Of a DNA stretch of 64,000 bases, positions 43,022 to 50,333 are shown in pieces; within the stretch, counting starts at the first letter, position 1; every line of letters starts with the position of its first letter. The position numbers and the translations under genes are program-made. Below the pieces are notes generated by a model that was not told the origin of the DNA, searched no databases, and was given only the letters and a program-made list of their open reading frames with translations. Origin of the DNA: Pseudomonadota bacterium (GTDB lineage: Bacteria; Pseudomonadota; Gammaproteobacteria; Burkholderiales; Burkholderiaceae_C). The stretch is from contig JAIUPQ010000006.1 of assembly GCA_020161145.1 (NCBI GenBank), positions 62,001-126,000 on the forward strand, in the 5' to 3' direction.

Positions 43022-44214
43022 ATGGCATTCAAGAGTCGTTTTTGCAGCACGTTGGCCGTCGGCGGCCTACTGGCCCTGACCGGCCTGGCCGCGCAGGGCC
43101 AGACACAGAAGGTGGCGTACTACACCACCAAATGGGCCTACTCTGGCGGCCACATCGTCGAGTGGAATGACGCCACCGGGCGGGCGGTGAATCTCGATAC
43201 CAGGGGTGCGACGTCAGGCAGTTTCACACTGGGGGTCGACGGCAGGCGGGTGCTGACCTACGACCACCCCTTTAGCAGCCTGTCGAGCGATACAGACAGT
43301 TGCGGACAGTTCGCCCAGACCCGCCGGGACATATTGCAAGCCATCTACCGCTCGCTGGACAGTCACCGGGGTATCGGCAAACCCAGATCAACTGGGTGAT
43401 CACCAAGACCTGGCTGGATGGCTGCGATGCGGGCAAAACCGAACCTGTGCCAGATGATGGCACCGTGGTGCCCTTCCTGCGCCATCCGCTGCGTGTCAGA
43501 ACGCCTATCGATGACGTGATGGCAGGCGGGGTAAGCCTAGCAGGCTTGGCTGAACAGCCCATTGCCGTGACTGATGGCGGGGCCGAGTTTTGGCGGACGC
43601 CTGTAGACACTGCTGCCTTGTCAGGCGTGCCGGGGTCGGTGACGTTCGAGCAGTCCGGCAACTCATACCCGGTCAGTCTGTCTGCCCAGGGCTGGCTGGT
43701 GATCAGTCTGTCCAGCGGCCCCCGAGCCTATCGGCGTATGGCCGTGGACCCCAAGACAGGACATGAAATCTGGCTGATGGGCGACATGCAGGGCGGCCAA
43801 TTGAAATGGGTTACGCAGGTCGAAATGATCAAACCCCAGGCCGGCGCCAGCTTCGGTGCCACGCAAGACATCGCGCACCGCTGGATGAGCAGCATTCGCT
43901 TTCCTAGCTCCTGGTTCGGATTCACGTTGTATGCAGATGGCACTGGCGACACCTGCAGCAAGATGCCCCCCGCGCGGTGGACATGCAACCTCCCGCTCAC
44001 CTGGCAACTCGACGGGACGACTTTGCAGTTCCACCAACCGCGCTACAACTATGAGCGCATTCGCCTATGGGAGCCCCTGGCGCGCACGGGCAACAAACAG
44101 TGGATGTACGAAACCCTGACCTACCACTATGCCGATGGCAGCACCCAGCCGGCGATCGTCCGCCGACTCAACTACTACACCGACGAAGGGCCGTCCCAGC
44201 CTCCGAGCCGGTAG
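43022..44214 (+). pseudogene. secreted protein of unknown function, frameshifted
   Basis: Two open frames read as one protein interrupted near 43379-43381. The first (43022-43399) has a signal peptide (LAVGGLLALTGLAAQGQ), then VAYYTTKWAYSGGHIVEWN, and ends DSHRGIGKPRSTG. The second frame is open to 44214 and continues TQINWVITKTWLDGCDAG. Inserting one A in the AAA run would give GIGKTQINWVITKTW and a protein of about 397 residues. No family is recognised; the mature protein is rich in Trp, Thr and Gly and looks like a beta-rich periplasmic protein. It is either a real frameshift mutation or a sequencing error in the A run. Confidence 0.7.
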
Positions 44215-44217
44215 GCC

Positions 44218-44805
44218 TCACCGCCTCGCCACCAACGCATGCGCAATGGTGGACAGGTCCACGTACTCCAGCTCGCTGCCCGCCGGCACGCCGCGGGCCA
44301 GGCGGGTGACCAGCAGGCCGCGGGCGGTCAGCGCCTGGGTCAGCACGTGGGCCGTGGCCTCGCCCTCGGCGGTGAAGTTGGTGGCCAGGATGACCTCGCG
44401 CACCACGCCGTCGCTGGCGCGCGCCAGCAGGCTCTCGACGCCGATCTGGCGCGGGCCTTGCCCGTCCAGCGGGCTGATGCGGCCCATCAGCACGTAGTAG
44501 CAGCCGCGGTAGCTGCCAGTGCGCTCCAGCGCGGCCTGATCGGCCGGGGTCTCGACCACGCACAGCTGCGCCGCGTCGCGCGTCTCGTCGGCGCACAGCG
44601 CGCACAGGGCGGCCTCGCTGAAGGTGTGGCAGCGCTGGCAATGGCCCACGCCGTCCGCCGCACGCTCCAGCGCGCGGGCCAGCTGGGCAGCACCGGCGCG
44701 GTCGTGTTGCAGCAGGTGGTAAGCCATGCGCTGCGCCGACTTGGCCCCCACGCCCGGCAGCACCCGCAACGCCTCGATCAGCCCCTGCAGCGCGCTATCA
44801 GTCAT
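44218..44805 (-). CDS. recR: recombination mediator protein RecR
   Basis: The 195-residue protein works with RecO (and RecF) to load RecA on gapped DNA. The N-terminal helix-hairpin-helix region is [24 protein letters not shown]. The C4 zinc finger is [16 protein letters not shown], and the Toprim domain has [28 protein letters not shown] and [13 protein letters not shown]. Length is typical. It is downstream of ybaB and dnaX on the same strand, separated from ybaB by a 194-bp region of palindromic repeats. Confidence 0.97.
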   Translation of the reverse strand: MTDSALQGLIEALRVLPGVGAKSAQRMAYHLLQHDRAGAAQLARALERAADGVGHCQRCHTFSEAALCALCADETRDAAQLCVVETPADQAALERTGSYRGCYYVLMGRISPLDGQGPRQIGVESLLARASDGVVREVILATNFTAEGEATAHVLTQALTARGLLVTRLARGVPAGSELEYVDLSTIAHALVARR

Positions 44806-44870
44806 AGGCGTCTCGTGCAGGCATGCCTAAGCCCAACCCAGCCCCCGCCGCGGATCCGGCTCCGCCGGTC

Positions 44871-44942
44871 CGCCAGCGGAGCCAACCGGCTTGCAAGCCG
44901 GTTGGCCCTTGCTGGCGGCAAACAGTCCGCAGGGACTGTTTG
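44871..44942. repeat. palindromic repeat cluster between recR and ybaB
   Basis: The 194 bp between ybaB and recR hold nested inverted repeats. A perfect 26-bp palindrome (arms GCCAACCGGCTTG and its complement, 44881-44906) is enclosed by CCGCCAGC / GCTGGCGG. A second hairpin (CAAACAGTCC, loop GCAG, GGACTGTTTG at 44919-44942) follows. A third GC stem (GCCCCC/GGGGGG) lies at 44956-44969. None has a T run on the minus strand that fits a simple terminator. They look like a REP-type mosaic. Confidence 0.7.
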
Positions 44943-44999
44943 ACCGTCCCGCTCGGCCCCCTCGGGGGGTGGCGACCGGAAGGGAGCCTGGGGGCACCA

Positions 45000-45326
45000 T
45001 CAGAACGGCATCTTGAAACCCGGCGGCAGCGGCATGCCGGCAGTGACCTTGCCCAGGCGGGCCTGGCTTTCGGCCTCGACCTTGCGCACGCCGTCGTTGA
45101 AGGCAGCGGCCAACAGGTCTTCGAGCATGTCTTTGTCGTCGGCCAGCAGGCTGGGGTCGATCTGCACGCGACGCACCTCGCTCTTGCAGGTCATGGTGAT
45201 CTTGACCAGGCCGGCGCCGGACTGGCCTTCGACCTCGACCTTGCCCAGCTCTTCTTGCGCCTTCTTCAGGTTCTCCTGCATGGCTTGGGCCTGCTTCATC
45301 ATGCCGGCGAGTTGGCCTTTCATCAT
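45000..45326 (-). CDS. ybaB: YbaB/EbfC family nucleoid-associated protein
   Basis: The 108-residue small DNA-binding protein is encoded between dnaX and recR, its usual place. It has [24 protein letters not shown] at the N-terminus, the central [30 protein letters not shown], and ends with a Pro/Gly-rich tail [12 protein letters not shown]. The family binds DNA as a tweezer-like dimer and affects nucleoid structure or gene expression. The gene begins 18 bp after the dnaX stop and is probably cotranscribed. Confidence 0.96.
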   Translation of the reverse strand: MMKGQLAGMMKQAQAMQENLKKAQEELGKVEVEGQSGAGLVKITMTCKSEVRRVQIDPSLLADDKDMLEDLLAAAFNDGVRKVEAESQARLGKVTAGMPLPPGFKMPF

Positions 45327-45344
45327 GGCGATGGTTCCTTCAAT

Positions 45345-46979
45345 TCAAATGGGTTTGATCGAGCCCGGCACGATGCGGGCGGTGTCGTATTGGGCCAGCA
45401 CGGCCTGCACCAGGGCGTCGCCCTCGATGCGGGCCTCGGCCTGGGCCTGGCGGGCGGCCTGACGGCGCGCTTCGCGCAGGGCATGGGATTCGCTGACCTC
45501 GCCAGCACCAGCCGCCAACTGCACGGGCTCGCCCAGCAGCGCCGCCAGCGCGGTTTGCAGCGCGTCGATGGCCGCCGCCGTGCACAGCGCGGCGCGCGGC
45601 GCGGTGAGCTGCCACTGCGCGCCCTCCACCGCCGTCAATTGGGTCTGCACGGCCAGCTCGCGCGCCAGGCCGCGCAAGGCATCTTGCGCCAGCAGCGTCT
45701 CCACCGCCTGCGCCCAGCGGGCGTCCAGCGCGGTGGCTGTGGCGGGCGGTGCGGCGGGCGGCGGCGGCGCAGCGACCAGGGGTGGTGTGGGTGCAACCGG
45801 TGCGGCGGCAACGGGCCGCTGGGCCGACTGCGTCGGCGGCGCGGCCACGGCCGCAGGCAGCACGCGCGTGCTGCTGCCGTCGGCCGGCGGAAAGGCCAGG
45901 TAGCGCAGCAGCGTCATGACAAGGCCTGCGTGCTCGTCGGGCGCCAGCGCCAGCTCGGCGCGGCCTTGCAGGCACAGGCTGTAGAGCAACTGCGTTTCGT
46001 CGGGCGCCAGCAGTGGGGCCAGGCGCAGGGCGGCCTGGGCATCGTCGTCATCGGCCGGCAGTGCGCCGGGCACGGCCTGCTGCACGGCCATTTGCTGGGC
46101 CAGCCGGGCAATTTCATCCAGGGTGCCCATGGCCGACAGGCCTTGCGCGCGCAGCGCCTCGCAGTGCGCCAGCACGGCGCGGCCGTCGCGCGCGGCCAGC
46201 GCCTCGATCAGGTGTTCGGCATGGCGGCGGTCTACCGCGCCCAGCATGGTGCGCACCTCCGCCTCGCGCACGGCGCCGCCGCCATAGGCAATGGCCTGGT
46301 CGGTCAGTGACAGCGCATCGCGCATGGAGCCGCGCGCCGCGCGGCCAATCAGGCGCAGCGCGCCGGGTTCAAAGGCCAGGCCCTCGGCGGCCAGCACCTG
46401 CGCCACATGCTGCTCGATCACGTCGGGCTGCATGGGTCGCAGCGCAAAGTGCAGGCAGCGGCTCAGCACCGTGGGCAGCATCTTCTCGGGGTCGGTGGTG
46501 GCCAGCACGAACTTCAGGTATTCGGGCGGCTCTTCCAGCGTCTTGAGCAAGGCGTTGAAGGCGTCCTTGGTGAGCTGATGCGCCTCGTCAATCATGAAGA
46601 CCTTGTAGCGGCCCACGCTGGGTTTGTAGGCGGCGCGCTCGATCAGGTCGCGGATTTCATCGATGCTGCGGTTGCTGGCCGCGTCCATCTCGATGTAGTC
46701 GATGTAGCGGTCGGCGTCGATCTCGCGGCAGGCCGTGCACTGGCCGCAGGGCTGGGTGGTGATGCCGCCCTGCCCGTCGGCGCCGGTGCAGTTCAGGCAC
46801 TTGGCCAGGATGCGCGAGATGGTGGTCTTGCCGATGCCGCGCGTGCCGGTGAACAGGTAGGCGTGATGCAACCGGCCCTGCGCCAGCGCATGCGTCAGCG
46901 CCTGCACCACGTGCTGCTGGCCCACCATGTCGTCGAACCGTCGCGAGCGGTATTTGCGGGCCAGAACGAGGTCAGTCAT
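45345..46979 (-). CDS. dnaX: DNA polymerase III subunits gamma/tau
   Basis: The 544-residue clamp-loader ATPase organises the replisome. The AAA+ module has Walker A TGTRGIGKTTISRILAK, a zinc module with CLNC, CGQCTACREID, and Walker B FMIDEAHQL, followed by the SRC motif LSRCLHFAL. An Ala/Pro-rich linker (about 380-430) precedes the C-terminal polymerase-binding domain. It is somewhat short for tau (about 640 in E. coli). I saw no clear A-rich slippery site for programmed frameshifting to gamma. It is divergent from the AIR-synthase-like gene, with the repeat element between. Confidence 0.96.
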   Translation of the reverse strand: MTDLVLARKYRSRRFDDMVGQQHVVQALTHALAQGRLHHAYLFTGTRGIGKTTISRILAKCLNCTGADGQGGITTQPCGQCTACREIDADRYIDYIEMDAASNRSIDEIRDLIERAAYKPSVGRYKVFMIDEAHQLTKDAFNALLKTLEEPPEYLKFVLATTDPEKMLPTVLSRCLHFALRPMQPDVIEQHVAQVLAAEGLAFEPGALRLIGRAARGSMRDALSLTDQAIAYGGGAVREAEVRTMLGAVDRRHAEHLIEALAARDGRAVLAHCEALRAQGLSAMGTLDEIARLAQQMAVQQAVPGALPADDDDAQAALRLAPLLAPDETQLLYSLCLQGRAELALAPDEHAGLVMTLLRYLAFPPADGSSTRVLPAAVAAPPTQSAQRPVAAAPVAPTPPLVAAPPPPAAPPATATALDARWAQAVETLLAQDALRGLARELAVQTQLTAVEGAQWQLTAPRAALCTAAAIDALQTALAALLGEPVQLAAGAGEVSESHALREARRQAARQAQAEARIEGDALVQAVLAQYDTARIVPGSIKPI

Positions 46980-47006
46980 GGGGCCAGATGATAATCCGCA
47001 CCTGAC

Positions 47007-47239
47007 CCTAAACCCGGCAGTTGACCGCTGGCCGCCGCAGGAAACGCCAATGCCTACAACGACTTGCGCGCACGACCCGGTTCACCGCTTGGGTGACCAC
47101 GCTACACACCCGATCAAGCCGCCCTCGAGCGCGCTGGCGGTGTTGCTCCTCATGGCGGGCATCAGCCCGCTGCTTCGTCGCGCCTTGCCAGCACGCCCGA
47201 TGCCGGCTTGCTCGGGCGCGTTCAACTACCGGATTTAGG
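47007..47239 (+). repeat. 233-bp element with terminal inverted repeats, copy 1 (upstream of the AIR-synthase-like gene)
   Basis: The left end CCTAAACCCGGCAGTTGA (47007-47024) and the right end TCAACTACCGGATTTAGG (47222-47239) are inverted repeats with 2 mismatches in 18. The interior is homologous along its length to copy 2 (50013-50246) read on the other strand, including GGCATCAGCCCGC-like and CGCGCCTTGCCAGC segments. An internal open frame (47042-47238) encodes about 65 residues ending HRLGDHATHPI...RALPARPMPACSGAFNYRI, with its TAG one base before the ATG of the next gene (TAGGATG). It may be a miniature inverted-repeat element, or a conserved leader with a coupled small ORF. Confidence 0.8.
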
Positions 47240-48358
47240 ATGAATCAACCGACTTCCACGCCCCTGAACTACGAGCAGGCCGGCGTCAATTACGACCTCA
47301 TCGATCCGCTGAAAGTGGCCGCCCAGCGCGCCGCTGCGGCCACGGCCGGCAACCTCGCCGGCCATGGTGTTGCCGAGGTCGCGGCCTCGCGCGGCGAGTC
47401 GGCCTATGTGGTGGACGTGGGCCCCTTCCACCTGGCCAGCATCGTCGAATGCCTGGGCACCAAGACCATCGTGGCCGACGAGATGGCGCGCCTGACGGGT
47501 CGCAGCCACTACGACGCCATTGCGCAAGACACCATCGCCATGGCCGTCAACGACCTGATCACCGTGGGCGCCACGCCGCTGGTGGTGCAGGCCTACTGGG
47601 CGGCGGGCGGCAGCGACTGGTTCAAGGACGCCGACCGCGCCCAGGCCCTGACGCGCGGCTGGCAGGCCGCCTGCGACGCCTGCGGCGTGGCCTGGGGCGG
47701 CGGCGAGACGCCGGCGCTGGCCGGCATCGTCGAGGCCGGCCGGGTCGATCTGGCCGCCTCGTGCACCGGCATCGTCAACCCCAAGAGCCGGTTGTCGCTG
47801 GGCGACAAACTGGGTGCGGGCGACGCCATCGTGCTGCTGGCCGCCAGCGGCATCCACGCCAACGGCCTGTCGCTGGCGCGCAAGCTGACCGAGCGGCTGC
47901 CGCAAGGCTATCTGACCGAGATTGCGCCGGGCCTGAGCTATGGCGAGGCGCTGCTGGCGCCCACACCGCTGTACGCCAACGCCACCGAGGCGCTGGCCAA
48001 AGCCGGGGTGCCGGTGCACTACGCCGCCAACGTCACCGGCCACGGCTGGCGCAAGCTGATGCGCCACCCGGGCCGCTTCACCTACCGCATCCACACCCTG
48101 CCCACCGTGCCCACCGTGCTGGCCTTCATGGCGCGCGAGGCAGGCCTCGATGACAAAGAGGCCTACGGCACGCTGAACATGGGCGCCGGCTTTGCCCTAT
48201 ACGTGCCCGCCAGCGAGGCCCAGCGCTGCGCCGAGGTCTGCCGCGCCGCCGGCCACGCCGCCTGGGTGGCGGGCCAGGTGGAGGCTGGCGAGCGCTCGGT
48301 GGTCATCGAGCCGCTGGGCGTCCGCTGGGCCGAGGGCGACCTGCACCTTAGAGGCTGA
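47240..48358 (+). CDS. PurM-like AIR synthase family protein
   Basis: A 372-residue protein of the PurM/AIR synthase superfamily: NYEQAGVNYDLIDPLKVAAQ near the N-terminus, ECLGTKTIVADEM, the conserved AQDTIAMAVNDLITVGATPLVVQAYWA, WGGGETPALAGIV, and the C-terminal domain with VLLAASGIHANGLSLARKLTE. Standard PurM has about 345 residues and reads YKDAGVDIDAGNAL at the start, so this is a divergent member. It could be phosphoribosylformylglycinamidine cyclo-ligase (fifth purine step) or a paralogue with another substrate. The ATG directly abuts repeat copy 1, and no Shine-Dalgarno at normal spacing is seen. Confidence 0.85.
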   Translation: MNQPTSTPLNYEQAGVNYDLIDPLKVAAQRAAAATAGNLAGHGVAEVAASRGESAYVVDVGPFHLASIVECLGTKTIVADEMARLTGRSHYDAIAQDTIAMAVNDLITVGATPLVVQAYWAAGGSDWFKDADRAQALTRGWQAACDACGVAWGGGETPALAGIVEAGRVDLAASCTGIVNPKSRLSLGDKLGAGDAIVLLAASGIHANGLSLARKLTERLPQGYLTEIAPGLSYGEALLAPTPLYANATEALAKAGVPVHYAANVTGHGWRKLMRHPGRFTYRIHTLPTVPTVLAFMAREAGLDDKEAYGTLNMGAGFALYVPASEAQRCAEVCRAAGHAAWVAGQVEAGERSVVIEPLGVRWAEGDLHLRG

Positions 48359-48383
48359 GGGCCGTTCGGGTAAACTGCGCAGC

Positions 48384-48478
48384 GACGGGCCTTCCCGCAT
48401 GGAAGCACGGCCAACCGGGTCAGATGGGGAACCAAGCAGCCCTAACTGTTGTGACCAGTGCCGGGGTCGAGGCTCGTC
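48384..48478 (+). ncRNA. ffs: signal recognition particle 4.5S RNA
   Basis: The core tetraloop-domain signature is present: GGGTCAGATGGGGAACCAAGCAGCC, compare E. coli GGTCAGGTCCGGAAGGAAGCAGCC, with the symmetric partner GTGCCGGGGTC. The 5' end GACGGGCC (48384-48391) pairs with the 3' end GGCTCGTC (48471-48478). The length of about 95 nt suits the small bacterial form. A T run (48489-48494) after a C run follows and is the probable terminator. It binds Ffh to target membrane proteins. The exact ends are estimated from pairing. Confidence 0.92.
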
Positions 48479-48492
48479 ACCCCCCCCCTTTT

Positions 48493-49281
48493 TTAGCCGC
48501 GCCGGAATGAGCGCACGTGCGTCAGGTCGCCAATGCGGCGCATGGGCACGGTGAAGCTCTCGCGCCGCTCGCTCGGGGTGTTCTCGTCGAACACCAGCGT
48601 GATGCGCGCCGTGATGATGGGCTGCTCGCGCGCCGCGTCGTCGAAGTGGTAGCCACCCGAGCCGATGCGGCCCCAGAAGTTGACGTAGACGTGGTAGGCG
48701 CCGGGCAGCGGCGCCGTCATCGAGAACATCTCGGGCCCGGCCCCGTCCACGCTGTCCACGTCCAGCCCGCCGCCATTGGCCAAGATCGGCTGCGCCCAGA
48801 ACGCATGCTGGCCGTCCGGCGTCAGCACGTGCAGATCCAGCTCCGCCTGCGGGTCGTCCCAGCCCAGGATGACGCGCACCCGCGCCGTGGTCTTGCCGGT
48901 GTTGGCCTCGTAGAACTGCACGCGCTGGCGGGTGCGGCCCTCGGCGTCGCGCAGCTCGATGCCGTTGGAGCCGGGGCCGAACGCATACGGCCGCGCAAAC
49001 CGGCCCTGCTCGTCGCGCTGCAGCGGCAGCGGCTGGCCGTTGACGATGAGCAGCGGCTGGCGCGCCTCGCGGCCGGTGGCCTTCAGATGGCCCTCGATCA
49101 GCGTGCGCCCGCGCTGGCCGCCCCGGTCGATCAGGTTGGCCGGGTAGGCGTAGGTCACCTGAGCGGCCTCGTCCTTGAGGCCGCTGTGCGTCCAGCCGCC
49201 CACCGGGCTGTCGACGCCGTCGCCGGCCCGGGCCCACGTGGCTGCTGCCAGCAGCAGCCATGGCCATCGCCTGTTCGTCAT
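48493..49281 (-). CDS. DUF2135 (YfaP-like) exported protein, copy B
   Basis: A 262-residue protein with a signal peptide (WPWLLLAAATWARA). It matches DUF2135 in its core: RVRVILGWDDPQAELDLHVLTPDGQHAFW, then a later PGAYHVYVNFWG, with a final strand region ARITLVFDENTPSERRESF. The N-terminal half contains VGGWTHSGLKDEAAQVTYAYP. It is paralogous to the upstream gene, with which it shares a 4-bp overlap. Function is unknown; YfaP-like proteins are periplasmic and occur near alpha-2-macroglobulin-type genes, not seen here. Its stop is at the end of the SRP RNA region. Confidence 0.85.
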   Translation of the reverse strand: MTNRRWPWLLLAAATWARAGDGVDSPVGGWTHSGLKDEAAQVTYAYPANLIDRGGQRGRTLIEGHLKATGREARQPLLIVNGQPLPLQRDEQGRFARPYAFGPGSNGIELRDAEGRTRQRVQFYEANTGKTTARVRVILGWDDPQAELDLHVLTPDGQHAFWAQPILANGGGLDVDSVDGAGPEMFSMTAPLPGAYHVYVNFWGRIGSGGYHFDDAAREQPIITARITLVFDENTPSERRESFTVPMRRIGDLTHVRSFRRG

Positions 49282-50012
49282 CGGACGACGAACCGCCCCA
49301 CCAGCGTCAGCTCACCCGGCTTGCGCAGCGGCACGCGAAACAGCTGCTGGCGCTCGCTGGGCGTGCCTTCGCGCCGCACCACGGCCACCTGGGCGGTGCT
49401 CAGATCATCCCGCTGCTCGCCCGCGCCAAAGTAGTTGACGAACACGTGGTAGACGCCCGGCTGCGGCGCCGGGGTGGCATAGATTTCGGGGCCGAAGCCG
49501 GTGGTCACGTCCACATCCAGCGCACTGCCGCTGCGGCCGATGCGGTGACCGTAGAAGACATGCTCGCCGTCGGGCTCGATGACGTGCAGATCGAGGTCGG
49601 TCATGTCGCTGTCCCAGCTCAACACCACGCGCAGCCCCGGCGCCACGCGGCCGCTCTGGGCCTCGTAGAACGTGCGCCGGGCCGCACCGCCCGCCCCTTG
49701 CACGCTGACGCTGTGGGCCCCCGGGCCGAACGACCAGGGCCGGGCGTAGCGGCCGTCTGCCTCCACGCGCAGCGGCATCGCCACGCCATCGACCACCAGC
49801 GTGGCCGGCTTGGGCTGCGTCGCAATCTGGCCGCGAATCTGCGCCGCAAGCGCCTGCCCGGCCACGTTGACGTTGCTGGCCGGGTAATGCACCTCTTGCA
49901 CAAAGCCACCGGCGCCGGGCTCGCTGAGGCGCCAGCCGCCCAGCGGCGCGTCGATGCGCGGCTGCTGGGCCCAAGCGGTGGCGACCAGGCCCAGCGCAGC
50001 GCAGGCGATCAT
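49278..50012 (-). CDS. DUF2135 (YfaP-like) exported protein, copy A
   Basis: A 244-residue protein, first of the tandem pair. A short signal (IACAALGLVATAWA) is followed by IDAPLGGWRLSEPG, the same start as copy B after its signal (VDSPVGGWTHSG). The core is RVVLSWDSDMTDLDLHVIEPDGEHVFYG, then PGVYHVFVNYFG and QVAVVRREGTPSERQQLF. I place the start at the ATG that directly follows repeat copy 2; a longer reading frame through the repeat is open but is not supported by copy B. Function unknown. Confidence 0.85.
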   Translation of the reverse strand: MIACAALGLVATAWAQQPRIDAPLGGWRLSEPGAGGFVQEVHYPASNVNVAGQALAAQIRGQIATQPKPATLVVDGVAMPLRVEADGRYARPWSFGPGAHSVSVQGAGGAARRTFYEAQSGRVAPGLRVVLSWDSDMTDLDLHVIEPDGEHVFYGHRIGRSGSALDVDVTTGFGPEIYATPAPQPGVYHVFVNYFGAGEQRDDLSTAQVAVVRREGTPSERQQLFRVPLRKPGELTLVGRFVVR

Positions 50013-50246
50013 CCTAGAAACGGCAGTTGGACGTGCCCGAGTGTGCGGTGCGGCGGTGGGCTGGCAAGGCGCGAGGACGCTGCGGGCTGGTGCCCGCGAG
50101 GACGAGCAACGCCGCCAACGCGCCGCCGCATCGTGCAATCGGGTGCGTAGCACGCTCACCCAAGCGGTGAGGCTGGCCGTGGGCCGCACCGCTGGCATTA
50201 ATGCGGCCCGGCATGCGGCAACAAGCGGTCAACTGCCGTTTCTAGG
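50013..50246 (-). repeat. 234-bp element with terminal inverted repeats, copy 2 (upstream of DUF2135 copy A)
   Basis: The ends are CCTAGAAACGGCAGTTGG (50013-50030) and TCAACTGCCGTTTCTAGG (50229-50246), inverted with 1 mismatch in 18. Read on the minus strand it aligns with copy 1 over its full length. It carries an open frame (50014-50232) ending HRLGERATHPI...RALPAHRRTAHSGTSNCRF. The last 51 residues align to copy 1 without gaps, about 28 identical by eye. The TAG lies one base before the ATG of DUF2135 copy A, exactly as in copy 1. The 87 bp from here to the NADH dehydrogenase gene hold no other feature seen. Confidence 0.8.
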
Positions 50247-50333
50247 ATCAGTGGCTTCATGCGGGCATGATCGCATAGGCCCCGGCGCGGGCGGGCCGCA
50301 CAATCGCCCCCAAATAACCTTGGAGGGCAAGCC

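Noticed and set aside
45345-46979. Programmed frameshift in dnaX giving a gamma product
   Set aside because: I looked for an A-rich slippery heptamer with a following hairpin and did not find one; the codons in the expected region are GC-rich.
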